Assembly (NCBI RefSeq): GCF_028476545.1
Contig: NW_026731619.1
Coordinates: forward strand, 557,001-621,000
DNA length: 64,000 nt
Direction: 5' to 3'
DNA from: Physella acuta
Taxonomy: Eukaryota; Mollusca; Gastropoda; Physidae
Shown: piece after piece, positions 10,401-27,404 of the stretch
Layout of the letters: each line of letters begins with the position of its first letter
Position numbering within the stretch: the first letter of the stretch is position 1
Made by a program: the position numbers and the translations under genes
Notes under the pieces: generated by a model
Told to the model about the DNA's origin: nothing
The model's input: only the letters and a program-made list of their open reading frames with translations
Databases searched by the model: none

Positions 10401-13400
10401 ATAAACATAAAACTATCGACATTACACGAAGTATCTTTCACATTCTCCCTAGTCCGAACTACCTAGCTTGCATACTATAACAACCCGTTCCTATGGCAAA
10501 ACTTCACTCTCTTTCATCCGCGTCATCAAACATGCATTCGTCATATCTCTTGTAACAACATTCATTCGCACCAAAATAACAATTTTGTATTTAATATTTT
10601 TTCACATCATGACGCACCTACCTACCTACTACCCACCTACCCACCTACCTACCTACCTACCTAACTACCCACCTACCCACTTACCCACCTACCCACCTAC
10701 CCGCCTACATACTTACCAAACTACCCACCAAAAAAGTATCGGCGAAGTTCGTAAGCTTCGTAAACTGTACTAGATCTAGACATCTTTTTTTTTTAATGAA
10801 AATTCATTGACATCATTGACATATGTTACATATATGTTACATTTTGCGACAACCTTAATTAGTGCGTTGGGCTTGTATGAAAACTCACTTCGAACTAACT
10901 CAATTACATGCTATTTATTTTAACATTACACGGTAAGCGTCACCCAACTGTTGTGATGTGAGGCGAGGACAGGTTCGACAATAAACCAACACGAAAGTAC
11001 GAAAGAGACAAAGATTGCCTATTAGAGAATGGACCCCTTAACTTTCCTAACCCCACCATTTATTATACCCTACCTAACCTCTAAATTTACTGCGCTAAAT
11101 GTCACTTCCCTCCCAATCGTTCCTATTCTACAGAATTGTGTATACTATTTATTTACATTCTTTAATCTCAATATAACTAAAATAGACTTTTGTTTGAAGG
11201 GTAATGAAAACATGTAAACAAAAGGGACGCTACTCTAAATCTATGTGAATACTTATATGCAGTGTGGGTGGGTGGATGGATGTGTGGGTGGGTGGATGGA
11301 TGTGTGGGTGGGTGGATGGATGTGTGGGTGGGTGAATGGATGTGTGGGTGGGTGGGTGGATGGATGTGTGGGTGGGTGGATGGATGTGTCGGTGGGTGGA
11401 TGGATGTGTGGGTGGATGGATGTGTGGGTGGGTGGATGGATGTGTGGGTGGGTGGGTGGATGGATGTGTGGGTGGGTGGATGGATGTGTGGGTGGGTGGA
11501 TGGATGTGTCGGTGGGTGGATGGATGTGTGGGTGGATGGATGTGTGGGTGGGTGGATGGATGTGTGGGTGGGTGGATGGATGTGTGGGTGAGTGGTACGC
11601 TTTAAATTGTAGTAGATCACGTGATCAAACACGACACTCTCACAGCAGCCCTAACAGTCATGTATAAATGTGTCATCTAGTCCATATGGTCTTTGTGCTA
11701 AATTTCTCTTTTGCACATTTTTCGTTGTGTTTTTTCTGGTTGCGCATTTTTCTGTTTCCGTTTGCGCTTTTTTCTGTGTGCGCTTTTTTCTGTTTGCGCT
11801 TTTTTCCGTTTGCGCTTTTTTCTGTTTGCGCTTTTTTCTGTGTGCGCTTTTTTCTGTTTGCGCTTTTTTCCGTTTGCGCTTTTTTCTGTTTGCGCTTTTT
11901 TCCGTTTGCGCTTTTTTCCGTTTGCGCTTTTTTCCGTGTGCGCTTTTTTCTGTTTGCGCTTTTTTCCATTTGCGCTTTTTTCTCTTTGCGCTTTTTCCGT
12001 TTGCGCTTTTTTCTGTTTGCGCTTTTTTCTGTGTGCGCTTTTTTCTCTTTGCGCTTTTTTCTGTTTGCGCTTTTTTCTCTTTGCGCTTTTTTCCGTGTGC
12101 GCTTTTTTCTCTTTGCGCTTTTTTCCGTTTGCGCTTTTTTCTGTTTGCGCTTTTTTCTGTGTGCGCTTTTTTCTCTTTGCGCTTTTTTCCGTTTGCGCTT
12201 TTTTCTCTTTGCGCTTTTTTCTGTGTGCGCTTTTTTCTCTTTGCGCTTTTTTCCGTGTGCGCTTATTTCCGTTGCGCTTTTTGATTTGCGCTTTTTTCCG
12301 TTGCGCTTTTTTCCGTTGCGGTTCTTTCCGGCCACCCTTAGAAATGTAATATAATATGAAGAGTGTTGTCCGTCGAAATGTTAGTTCACCAAATATACAA
12401 TTCTGTTGTATAACAGGTGTTTATACATGTAGTCTTTAAACTAAAATTATATATTTTAAAAGTTTTTATGATTTAATTTACTATTGTATGTATTGAATCG
12501 CTTGCAAATAACATTTAGATTCAGTTCTAAAACAAACTAATGTTCAAACCAATCGTGTCAATAGCCAATATTAAAAATAAAATCAGCTCACTGTTATATA
12601 ACACTATTTTTAACACGTTTTTATTAACTCAGCTTCGCGTGTGTTTGTTGTTAAAATTGACATCGAAAATTAACCCACTTCTGATTGCTCAATAGATCTG
12701 AAATTTGGCATGTAGGCTACTTTCGCCTAACAATTTCAGATGCAATCATAAAAACTAGCAATTAGAGACGGTAATTAGCTTAATTTAATTACGCCCCAAG
12801 GACCATAAAATTGAGGACATGATTTCTAAAGATACCGACAAGACTGGAGGCTTATAGACACAGTTACTTCGGCCCCAATCGATGTGAGCGCGCTGGCCGT
12901 GATCGTATAGTGGTTAGTACTTCGCGTTGTGGCCGCGACAACCCAGGTTCGAATCCTGGTCGCTCAAGATTTTTTTAGTCCGTGTATTTATAAACACTTA
13001 GTCAATTCATACTTAATCAAGTCATTAGATAAAGTAGAAAATAAACTATATAAAAAACTTTTTTAAAAACCACGTTTTTCATGTGTAGCAACGGACTAAA
13101 AAGGAGAAAATAAAATACTTAAAAAAAACTTTTTAAAAAACCACGTTTTTCTTGTGGACTAAAAAGTAGAAAATAACTATTTACATACATTTGATGACAA
13201 AAAACGTGGGTCGGGCAGATGGGTCGGGAAATTTGATGGTGAACGTACCCACGTTTTTTGTCATCAAATGTATGTAAATAGTTATTTTCTACTTTTTAGT
13301 CCACAAGAAAAACGTGGTTTTTTAAAAAGTTTTTTTTAAGTATTTTATTTAACTTTCCATATTCCATTAAACTTTAGTGCAACGAAAGGATAAACTTCCG

Positions 13401-15065
13401 ATTTCATTTTCAAGCATTAAAATATAATCTGCAATTATATAAGCTACTAATTTCATTACTTACCCACATTGATTTCTATGACTGAACTGTTGACTCCCAA
13501 TCTCTCTCTACCTGTAACGTTAGGGAACATGTTAACTATAATCTCGTTTTGTCCTAGCCTCAAACTGCTGGCAGGGAATGTAACTCTGCAAGTAGCACTG
13601 TAGTAGAAAATACGTCTCGTAGAGTTGAATTCGGTTAGGTTTTTTATTTGGTATTCAAAACTTGTGTTTGGTACCTAACAAAAAGAAACACGGAACACGT
13701 TAAACGAAATATAAATTCTTATTATATTCCTCGGTTGTTTTTTTTTTTGTTTTGAACGAGGGATCACTGAAATGAATGGTTTTTTTTTTTGGTTTTTTTT
13801 CCAAAAAGTGATTTTAAATTCTTTGATAACAGGTTGGTACTCATAACATAATTAGCATTAACCAATGTATGCTTAATTGAGAAGTACTTACACAAACTAT
13901 TTAAATATGTCTATTTTACATAGATCATAGTTTTATTTTAATCAATACATACACCTGAGACAACAGCACATTCCGGTTCTGGGTAGATCCTATCAGTTTT
14001 ACATTCTATAACAAAGTCTGACTCCACATGCTGAGATGGCAGCTCTGTGCAGGTTAAGTTTTCTGGTTTTGCTGAAAATATTAGTGCTATGTAGGGCCTA
14101 TAGTTTGACCATTAATTTATGGCTAATTTAGTTTATTAGGCTAATTATTAAATAAAATATATTTTAAATAAAAACTTATTTATTAAGTAAAAACCTACTT
14201 GTTAATTAAAAAAAAAACCTTTTGTTAAATAAAATATTAGACGAGGTATAATTAATAAATTTTAATAGCTCTGCTTACAGTACACTTTGAGCGGCGAACA
14301 AGAAGTCTGGATGATCGAACCCGCGATGGTGCAGATAAAACCTCCAATTTGAGTATCCATCTTAGTTATATTTAAAACACTTTTATAAGTTCCCCCCATG
14401 TCTTCAATAGTTGCAGAAAAATATGTAGAATAGTAGCTGAAACACGATGATCGATTACAGCTGACTACAGAATTATAATCATCAATCGCAGGAAGATACA
14501 CATGCCAGTATAGGTAGAGATAGTTCGTAGAATATGAGGCCATGCAAGAAATAGAGTATGGTTTACCATCTTCCGCTGGGGGACACTCTAATGCTGTTGA
14601 AAAGACAAAAAAAAACAAACAACAAAGTTAAACAGTCAAACATAATAATTACAAAACGAAGTAGAATATGTTTGAGTCCTATAGAACTCTTCTTAAAAAG
14701 AAAAACCTTTTCATAAAGATTTTACCTCACATGTTCTCCATTTGTAAAATTACATTACGGGTGTGAATAGACTGACCTTAATTCCCATCATATTAATTAC
14801 AACATAAAGCGAGTATAAACTTACTCCATTTTTATTTAATGAATGTTTTATTGATTTACTGCAAATTGCTATCGCCGGCCCCTACCCCCTCCTTTATTCA
14901 TCAGGGCTTGAGTCCCTCTGTGATAGCAATTAAAAAAAAAATTACGACCCACTAACACATCATCATGCTTTACTTACTGTGTACCGAGGTAGCTGCCATA
15001 AGAAGGAATACCATGAAAGCTAAAATATATCTACACAGATTGAATCGGTACTGAGTTGAAATCAT
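7487..15065 (-). CDS. Ig-superfamily receptor paralogue 1, 3' part missing
   Basis: Seven exons: 14978-15065, 14279-14593, 13953-14071, 13464-13674, 8783-8986, 7921-8004 and 7487-7768. Exon 1 starts with ATG at 15065 and encodes a signal peptide (MISTQYRFNLCRYILAFMVF, then LLMAATSVH). Exon 2 is domain 1; exons 3+4 are domain 2 with N-glycosylation sites; exons 5+6 are an Ig domain (CTCVQTSPGNPPGSVQWF ... FRCRGVSTLG); exon 7 is an Ig domain (LICFAGGNPLPKLTIS ... DIDEYVCDADNGV). Phases after exons 1-7 are 1,1,0,1,1,1,1, and the frame is clean. The donor at 7486 expects another exon, as in paralogues 2 and 3, but no membrane-proximal, transmembrane or tail exon is visible between 2767 and 7486, where transposons lie. 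Read-through would add a short tail and stop near 7443, giving a secreted product. Either a truncated gene or one whose last exons I cannot see. Confidence 0.75.
8276..8348. repeat. 15-bp tandem repeat (GTTAAACGTATGGG)
   Basis: Five near-identical units of GTTTAAACGTATGGG in the intron between Ig exons 5 and 6 of receptor paralogue 1. Confidence 0.85.
8602..8665. repeat. CA-rich microsatellite
   Basis: Interrupted (CA)n run in the intron of receptor paralogue 1. It accounts for open frames on both strands. Confidence 0.8.
10611..10725. repeat. CTAC/CCAC microsatellite inside the foldback element
   Basis: Imperfect (CTACCTAC/CACCTACC)n run in the element centre. Confidence 0.85.
11258..11590. 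repeat. 20-bp minisatellite (GTGGGTGGGTGGATGGATGT)
   Basis: About 17 units with a repeated higher-order block in the centre of the foldback element, next to its right arm. Guanine-rich on the plus strand. Open frames across it on both strands are low-complexity artefacts. Confidence 0.9.
12896..12966 (+). tRNA. tRNA-His(GTG)-like sequence, probably pseudogene
   Basis: D arm TGATCGTATAGTGGTTAGTA, anticodon arm TCGCG-TTGTGGC-CGCGA (five perfect pairs, anticodon GTG) and T arm CCAGG-TTCGAAT-CCTGG are all well formed, and a T7 run follows at 12970. The acceptor stem does not close: 5' GCCGTGA faces TCGCTCA instead of TCACGGC. TGAGCG, which would pair with the CGCTCA end, lies about 14 bases upstream of the 5' end. 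Either a decayed tRNA gene or the head of a tRNA-His-derived SINE. It lies in the intron of receptor paralogue 1. Confidence 0.6.
13108..13350. repeat. perfect 104-bp inverted repeat (long hairpin)
   Basis: Arms 13108-13211 and 13247-13350 are exact inverse complements around a 35-base spacer. A diverged direct copy of part of the arm (CCACGTTTTTCATGTG... GGACTAAAAAGGAGAAAATA) precedes it at about 13050-13107. It lies in the large intron of paralogue 1, about 110 bp from exon 4. Probably the product of a recent inverted duplication or a foldback-like element; no flanking direct repeat was seen. Confidence 0.9.
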
Positions 15066-16049
15066 CTTCAATGCACTCTAAATGCCAGACAAATTCGAAT
15101 ACATAGTTGGCTTTTTATTAAAACGATTTTAAATTTCAAAATGAAGAAAATTAAGGCATTATCTATGTGTTTTATCTTTGCTACACGAATAGTTTATAGA
15201 CACAGGAACTGCTATGTAGCTTCACCCTGTAAACATAATATAACACTCTACGTGTTTTCAACTGTAGCAGGAAGTGATATACACATTGCTTAGCATGGCA
15301 TAGGTCTTTGACAGTTTTAAGTTGAAAGGATCATTGAAATGGGAAACACTTCGACATTTTGGAATCACGGACATATTGTATATGTTTTTTACACACTCCT
15401 ACATAATATATCGGTATACAACACTCTGTCCACCTAATTCAGTCACCGCTTCCACTGAGTAGGCCTAGTGATTTTTCTGGTTCGTTGAAAGAAATGTTAA
15501 TAGAACTACTATAAAGACTTAAATATATAAGTATAAGATTAACAATCGATAAATTTAAGCAAGCATTTACACATTATTTCCAGAAGTAAGTATTAATTAT
15601 GAATTAAAACTGAATACTGTAAATTTCACTTTTTTCGTTCTACGGTCAAAAAAAATCAGCGCTTCGTTATTCGTTCCCTACCAACAACTGCTGTATTCAT
15701 ATCTATCACGCTATAGTGCTTACATCCTCACAATTTCTATCATTTCAAACAAAACGAATGTAGCACTTTTAACTATATAACTCATTCTCTCTGTCCTTGG
15801 TAAATACAAACTAACCCTCATCCGTCCTCAATCCACCGCCATAATCTAACGTTAGTGCAGGTATGTAAATCGTTAACCCTACCATTAACATTATCTACAC
15901 CATCGCATAGACTATCACCATCACATCACATACATCACTTCTTAAACAAAAAACTTTCTAACATGTTATAAATATGTGCATGAACCTTAAAGCAAATGGA
16001 GTGGTTAGTGTTTGGTCTAGCGGCTAAAGTAAGGATAGGCTATAGAATA

Positions 16050-16711
16050 CAGGTTCCGAAACATTTTTTGGGTGGCAACCCTTATTTATATAGCTCAAGT
16101 CACCCCCCCCCCCCCCACACACACGCCTTTAAAGCTTTTTTGAGAAGGAAAGAACTACGACGAAAATAATGTGTTTAAATGTTGTTTTATTTTTATTTTT
16201 TCAAAATAGTGTATTGTGATTGTGAAAATTGCATGCTGTTAACCAGTTCTGGTGCACAATTTTTTTACTATGTCGTGCTGTCGTATTTGAACTGTCATTT
16301 GCCGCGGTCCCTAGTTCTATCATCTGCACTGACAAAATCCGATTGCGAATCATATGAATCGGATGTGTTTGTGTCTTGACCTAAACCGAAACACTAAGAC
16401 TGACTCACCAAACCCATGAGGTTCGATCGAACCCAGATGAAGAACAGCTGTGTTTGATCAATTCTCTGATGTTTACAAGATTCATAATGACGAAAGAAGT
16501 TAAAATAATTGTAAGTGTATTCTGAATAATTCGTCTTTAATTCACGAGTTTCGAAGGTTTCGTAAAGTTTTGTCACTGAGAAGAACTTAGCGCAACACGC
16601 TTTTAGGTTTCTCTATTTCTTTTCTTGTCAAGTTTGTAAAGCCGATTTTATTATGGTTTTCGTATAAGTTGGCGACCCTTCAGAAGACCCATCACTTTGA
16701 GAACCCGAGCT
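16050..16711. mobile_element. decayed hAT-type element
   Basis: The left end CAGGTTCCGAAACATTTTTT, followed by GGGTGGCAACCC, and the right end (inverted CAGCTCGGGTTCTCAAAG ... GGGTCGCCAAC) resemble the 'CAGGGGTTCTCAAAC...GGC(G)ACCC' termini seen in many animal hAT elements. The interior has no intact transposase, and the flanking 8-bp repeat is not convincing. Confidence 0.35.
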
Positions 16712-16851
16712 GTAGGATAAAGATCTACTAGCCAAACCAAAATATTTGTATGGATATTCGTCAAGTATGATTGTTATCTACATAAATCTTTAAACAAAGC
16801 AAAGGCTAATACAAAAATCAGAAGACACTTTACCAACAGGCGAATAATAGG

Positions 16852-17049
16852 GACAAGGAATGTGTCAGTTAGGTTGACTCAGTACAATTTAACATAGGCG
16901 ACTCAGCTGTAAACTATGACAAGGAATGTGTCAGTTAGGTTGACTCAGTACAATTTAACATAGGCGACTCAGCTGTAAACTATGACAAGGAATGTGTCAG
17001 TTAGGTTGACTCAGTACAATTTAACATAGGCGACTCACCTGTAAACTTA
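16852..17049. repeat. 66-bp tandem repeat, three copies
   Basis: Three almost identical 66-bp units starting at 16852, 16918 and 16984 (GACAAGGAATGTGTCAGTTA...). The single differences between units suggest recent duplication. Confidence 0.95.
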
Positions 17050-18806
17050 TGCCGATAAAAATAAAACGCCCATGCTTTTCACAGAACCAATCAGTTCATC
17101 ACATACGTATCCATACGTCACGTTTACCATAACAAATTAAACAAACGTGAAAGTAAAGAGCTTACACTAAATTACATATATGTTTCTTTATACTGGATAT
17201 TTTCAAATCATTTGCGTGTGTTTTTTTTAAAAAGAAAGTAAAGAAGCAACAAAGTACATTTTCAAGTAATGCGGTTATTATTGATGTAAGTCATTTCAAA
17301 ATGCTACTATAAAATGTACATAATTAAAATCACTTCTGATTCCTGAAACATTAAAAGAGAGTAATACCGAGGTAGGCTAACTTCTTTACATTTAGATCCT
17401 ACAAGATCAAGTTCAAAGTAACATTCATTTTATAACGCCATTTTTCAGTAAAGATTAAGTCAATTATAACTATAAACCATTAACATGTGTTGCAAAAACG
17501 CTTATAAAAATTATTTCAATTTAAGCCTATAATAGTTGTATATAGTTTTTTTAAGCAATTCAATAACAACAGACAAAAAATTATTTATTTGCTGATCTCA
17601 AAAGCTGTTAATACCGTTTTACGAAATACAGAGGTATAGATTTAGATGTAACGTATGAATTGATATAAATCTAGCTCGTTTATTGTAGCACTGTAGTTCC
17701 GCCCCTGTCCCCGAGTGAGATACCTATGCGACATTTCTGTCCGCTATTTTTAGAAACCTTACATCATTGTTACGCAGTTGTCAGATAGAAACAACTAATT
17801 TTTTTTTTTTGCGGAGTGAACTATTAAATCTAGTATTTTAATTATAATTCAATTGTAGCATATGCAAAAAAGTAAAATGTTGGACATTGTTATAACTGAG
17901 TCCATTGTCGATGTTAGTGGGTTATTCTCCCCCCCCCCCCCCCCACCAGAAAAATGACAGGCCGTACCTTGATAGAAAGGCATCACCGTCCCAATTAGCG
18001 ATGTGCAGGCTAGGGGTAGTACCGGTCGCCCGGTCTTTTACCTGAGTCACACCCAACTGACTTGAGATGCAAATTTGAAGAAACACGTAATGAGATACCA
18101 TATTGTATTCGAGGTTAAGCCACGACACAGACCCCAGTCTGTGTGGAGGACCAGAGACATAGGACTATTAGGACAGTCAAATGTTAGCCTTAGGATGTAG
18201 ACATGTTTTGTGTTGTAAGGTTTGGTAGAGCTGACCGCTATTGATAACTAAGTTTCTCTCCTGCATTAGACAAGACTAAAACTATCATCGATTGTTTAGT
18301 ATCAACCATACATTATATTAAAGTCAATGAGCTGAGATTGTGTTCGTGTTTATTTTGCATAATCAAGTAATCTACTGTTAATGTGTCTAGTTCATCACAC
18401 AACTGTATAATCTCTTTACTGCAGTCATCAAAGACATCAAACCATAGTTCCAACTATACGGATGACTTCATAACATTTTTGGTGGATCAGCGAAAACATT
18501 TTTTTTGAAGTTGCTGAAAGGATTCACATTTCGACCAAAGAGCGAAACCGCCTTACAACATAGTGGATATTAGCTCAAACTACTCATTGGCTAACTAATT
18601 GTGGAACTGAGACAAATACCAATTTAGTACATGATCGGATGTAGCAGCGGACATAACTCTTCTTATAAAGTACGTCAAACAGCGAAAAGAACTTTCTGAA
18701 AATATATTGTGAACTTTGGAACATTGATTCTCGATTCATTAAACAAACAAGTTAAATTTAATAACATTGGCTGTAGTCAATAGTTAAACTTAAGACTAAA
18801 CTTATC

Positions 18807-24130
<5,324 letters not shown>

Positions 24131-24379
24131 CTAAGAGATTAAAAGAACCATTGACTTAAATTGGTTAGAAAATGTACAATTTGATCATTTGACAATCGTT
24201 TTGATAATTAATCAACATACAGATCTGCAATCAATTCGGCGTATTATCTAACGAGACAAAAGGTCGGCATGTTTACATTCTTAATATTAATTAAAAACTT
24301 AAAACGCACTAAAAATAAGTCTCAAAAAATATTTTTATTGTGATTAAATATTTTACCGTTTGATTCTTCAATTTTTTTA

Positions 24380-24870
24380 GACACGATTACACTGACGGAT
24401 GAACAGTTATTTTGTCGTGTGGCTGATAGAAGCTTTCGAATAAAATATACGTTTATGTGAAATTTCGTCCACCTAACTGAAACGGTGATCAAGTTATCGC
24501 CTTTGAGAAACCGGAAGTAGAGTAAATACGACTCCCTGATACCAGAAATCGTGCTAATTTTGAGAGAAAATTATAAATTGTATAATATACTAATATATGA
24601 AATTTCGTTATCGTAATTGAAACAGTACCCAAAATATCGTGTTTAGAGACAGACACACAGACAAACAGATACCATTGCAAAACTTAGTTTTTCCGACTTG
24701 GGGAGGTGTAAAACGTAGAGATTATGTGCCCGATTTTAAAAAGTCAACAATAATCCGTATAAAATAAAGAAGGGAGGTGTACAACGGCGAAAACTTAATT
24801 TCATGTGTTTTTTTGTGCACGTTAACAATAATTTCTCTATACTCTGTACACAAGAACGTAAAAATACGTT
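24380..24870. mobile_element. dispersed repeat, copy 1 of the 46.3-47.0 kb family
   Basis: Shares ordered blocks with 46480-47034: GAAATTTCGTCCACCTAACTGAAACGG, GAGAAACCGGAAGTAGAGTA, a run of ACAGACACACAGAC, TTGCAAAACTTAGTTTTTCC and a terminal TTTCTCTATACT. More diverged than the other copy; its left end is unclear. Confidence 0.6.
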
Positions 24871-26544
24871 ATTTCAAAGATAAAAGTTGCCGATTATTAA
24901 GCTTAGTAGTCATGTCTATCGCACACCAGAGTTTAAATAACTCACATGTAACAACTAAACACAAGAGAAATACTGTCGAGAAAGATAATAAAATTCGACG
25001 ATCCATTGAAATATTTAATTTCCTATGCCTATAAATTGGCTTGTTTTCACATAGACTGGCACATGAAGATGCTTATATTTCTGCTAATACGCCAATAAGT
25101 ATTTTTTAAAAAGGCTGGATAAGCACAGATATAAATGTATAACTGTCAATAAAATCTATGAAGTGTATAAACACTTTAACCTGACTGCTTCCTTAACACA
25201 CTACTCTATACCAGGAAGTATAAACCAGCCTATTTTGTACAGCTACAAGAAGGTTGACTATCTACGCTTGAGTGGGGACCAGCTACCGGTATCTTAAATT
25301 TGAATGCGTAGTTTTTCTATTTAAAGAAATAAATAGATAGAATGACGGCCTTATTTAGTTCTCTCCTGGTAACTTCATGTAAATGTATTCGTATTTTTCT
25401 AGCTTGCCTGAAGTGAGATCTCTATTCATTGAAGTATTTTAACATTTGGCGTCATCGAAGTAAAATTACAGTGATAGTTTTTTTTCTCTGGCTTGCGTGT
25501 AATGAAGAAAACGATTACACCCAATACGTTTTTGTGATGTGCTTTAATGTAAATAAGTGCTACCCAGGGTGGTCTGATCAAAATTTTGTTTAGAATATGA
25601 ACATGAGAAAAACAAAAGCAACAAATAAATATCTGAAACTCCAGTAAGAGGGGATAGCGTTTTTTTTTCAGGGCTTTTCCGGTAACATGTCAGATGTCTT
25701 TATTTACCTCCGACAATGCGAAAGCCGAATGCAATTTAAAACTTAAAACTAATAGCATTCTCATAAGAGTTAGCAGTCGTACGTAATTTTAAATAAACAA
25801 AACGAAAATAGGTTAAAATATTTTTTTATTAAAAGTAAAAATACAGTTAAAAAATAATTTAATATCTCTGATGCCATTTTAAGCTGTAGGTAACGTTTGA
25901 AAGGTTTATTTAAAAAGTTGATGCCATCTTACTTTTGTCAATTTTTTTTCGAACGCATTATTGAGTTTGAGATGAAAGTTACAAGAGGCTTTATACAGCC
26001 CACTATTCCAATTGCACTAAGGAGGTAGCTACTTAACGAAGACTTCAGAGATTAAATAAGTTACCTTGAAATATGTAAACTTTCAGAACAATAATAATTG
26101 GTTTAATTAAAATCCTTATTACAATTTTAAACTTTCTTAAACATTTTCGTCTTAATGAGTATTTAAACAATAGTTATTAAATCCGTTATTATTACGTTTT
26201 GCAAAAAAAAAAAACAATTAATAAAAAAATAAAGTGAGCTAATTTAAAAACAAACAAAAATAGTTACAATGAATAGGTATAGAAAACTCTGCAGTGTACT
26301 GAAGTACAATTTTCATACAAATTATTCACATGAGATATTAACCTTAAAAGGTTTTTTTTTCTATAACAAGCTAGTTAAAACTTAAATTGAATTCACAAAT
26401 ACATGTAAATCCCTATTGTTTCTATTTCTACTGAGCAGTAGTCTAAAAATACACAAAAGATAACTAGACTATTCTTGCTTCCTTAATTCATACTTCACAG
26501 ACATACTTTTATTTCGAACTATTAATACATTGGATTTTATTCTG

Positions 26545-26815
26545 TTTATATACATTCTTCTTTCTTCTTCTTCGATCTTAATTTTAGTGTTGGAAGGGAT
26601 CCCCCCAACACAATTAAGTAAAAGTGTCAACTGGTTATGCGCCATTGAGGCCATAGACTCCGATTTCAGCCTGCTTTTCTTTTTGTATTTGCTTCCATTG
26701 CCTTTGTCCAGTCAAGAACGAACTAAAAGGCAGCAGTTGTTTGATTTTGGAGTTGTCTCTCCTAGAAGAGTGGCTGTTCCAGCTAACGAGCCTCATCTGC
26801 CAGAGATATACACTC
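26545..26815 (-). mobile_element. SINE family B, 5'-truncated copy
   Basis: Shares with 39.0-39.26 kb and 60.74-61.05 kb the blocks TTTTAGTGTTGGAAGGGATC, CCAACACAATTAAGTAAA, GACTCCGATTTCAGCCTGCT and TTTGCTTCCATTGCCTTTGT. On the minus strand it ends in a GAAGAAGAAG-type tail. The tRNA-like head is not visible in this copy. Confidence 0.7.
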
Positions 26816-27404
26816 TCATTTGCCATTATTTAACCTTTTTGTCAGTGACAACTCCTTGATTGCGAGTTACAGGCCTTGTCTCTAAGAAACGTCCTGTCTG
26901 GTAGCTAGACGTCTCCAACACAAACTTATCTAAATATGCTACACTTTACATGAAGAAATAGCCTCATGGTATTGGGTGAGATTACCAAAACATTTTAATA
27001 TATCAGTCAATAATCCCACTGTAATATTTATAAACGAAACCGCACATCATAAACAGTTTATAATTTTGCACATTTAATTAAAATTGCCCTATGTTACATA
27101 TTTAATAGAATTATTTTTTTACAATAGCTACAGGCGTAATTCCTAAGAGGTATGAATTTAACATCGTCACTTTAAAATAGTAGTTGTCCATAGGACTTAC
27201 CAATACTGTCGTATTGTCAGTGTCGCTTCTAACAATATTTTAGTCCAAAACTACTCTTTAGCACTGAGAGGTGCTTTAGTCCTAGCACTTAGAATGTGTT
27301 AATTATGATTGTTTATTGCTAAAGTCTCATTATTTGTTGATTGATAACAGCTAAATCAATACAGGTATAACGTATAGATGATTTATAGCTCGCCACATAG
27401 TACT

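Larger units (their letters stand above)
9361..12346. mobile_element. Foldback-type transposon with minisatellite terminal inverted repeats
   Basis: Element 9371-12336 flanked by a perfect 10-bp direct repeat CTTAGAAATG (9361-9370 and 12337-12346). The left arm 9371-10304 (~934 bp) and right arm 11591-12336 (~746 bp) are inverted copies. Each begins with GAAAGAACCGCAACGG, then an array of 16-bp units (GCGCAAACGGAAAAAA and variants with CAGA, AGAG, ACAC), then a unique ~160-bp inner part containing GATCACGTGATC. The arms differ by array contraction. The 1.3-kb centre holds CTAC and 20-bp minisatellites and no transposase. Long inverted repeats built of short tandem units with 9-10-bp target duplications are the hallmark of foldback elements, which Mutator-like transposases are thought able to move. 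It sits in the large intron of receptor paralogue 1. Confidence 0.85.
15066..18806. other. intergenic region between receptor paralogues 1 and 2
   Basis: Upstream of the signal-peptide exon of paralogue 1 and downstream of the stop codon of paralogue 2. It holds a possible decayed hAT-type element (16050-16711), a threefold 66-bp repeat and homopolymer C runs (16088, 17930), with no convincing exon. The paralogue 1 promoter should be just above 15066; I see no clear TATA element I would commit to. Confidence 0.5.
24131..27404. other. region between receptor paralogues 2 and 3
   Basis: Should contain the signal-peptide exon and promoter of paralogue 2, which I could not identify. It also holds the dispersed repeat at 24.4-24.9 kb and a SINE B fragment at 26.55-26.81 kb. 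Downstream of paralogue 3, AATAAA on the minus strand at 27312-27317 is a plausible poly(A) signal 88 bp after its stop. No other exon seen. Confidence 0.4.

Noticed and set aside
11668-12354. Phe/Cys-rich open frames
   Set aside because: The inverted copy of the same repeat arm read in other frames.
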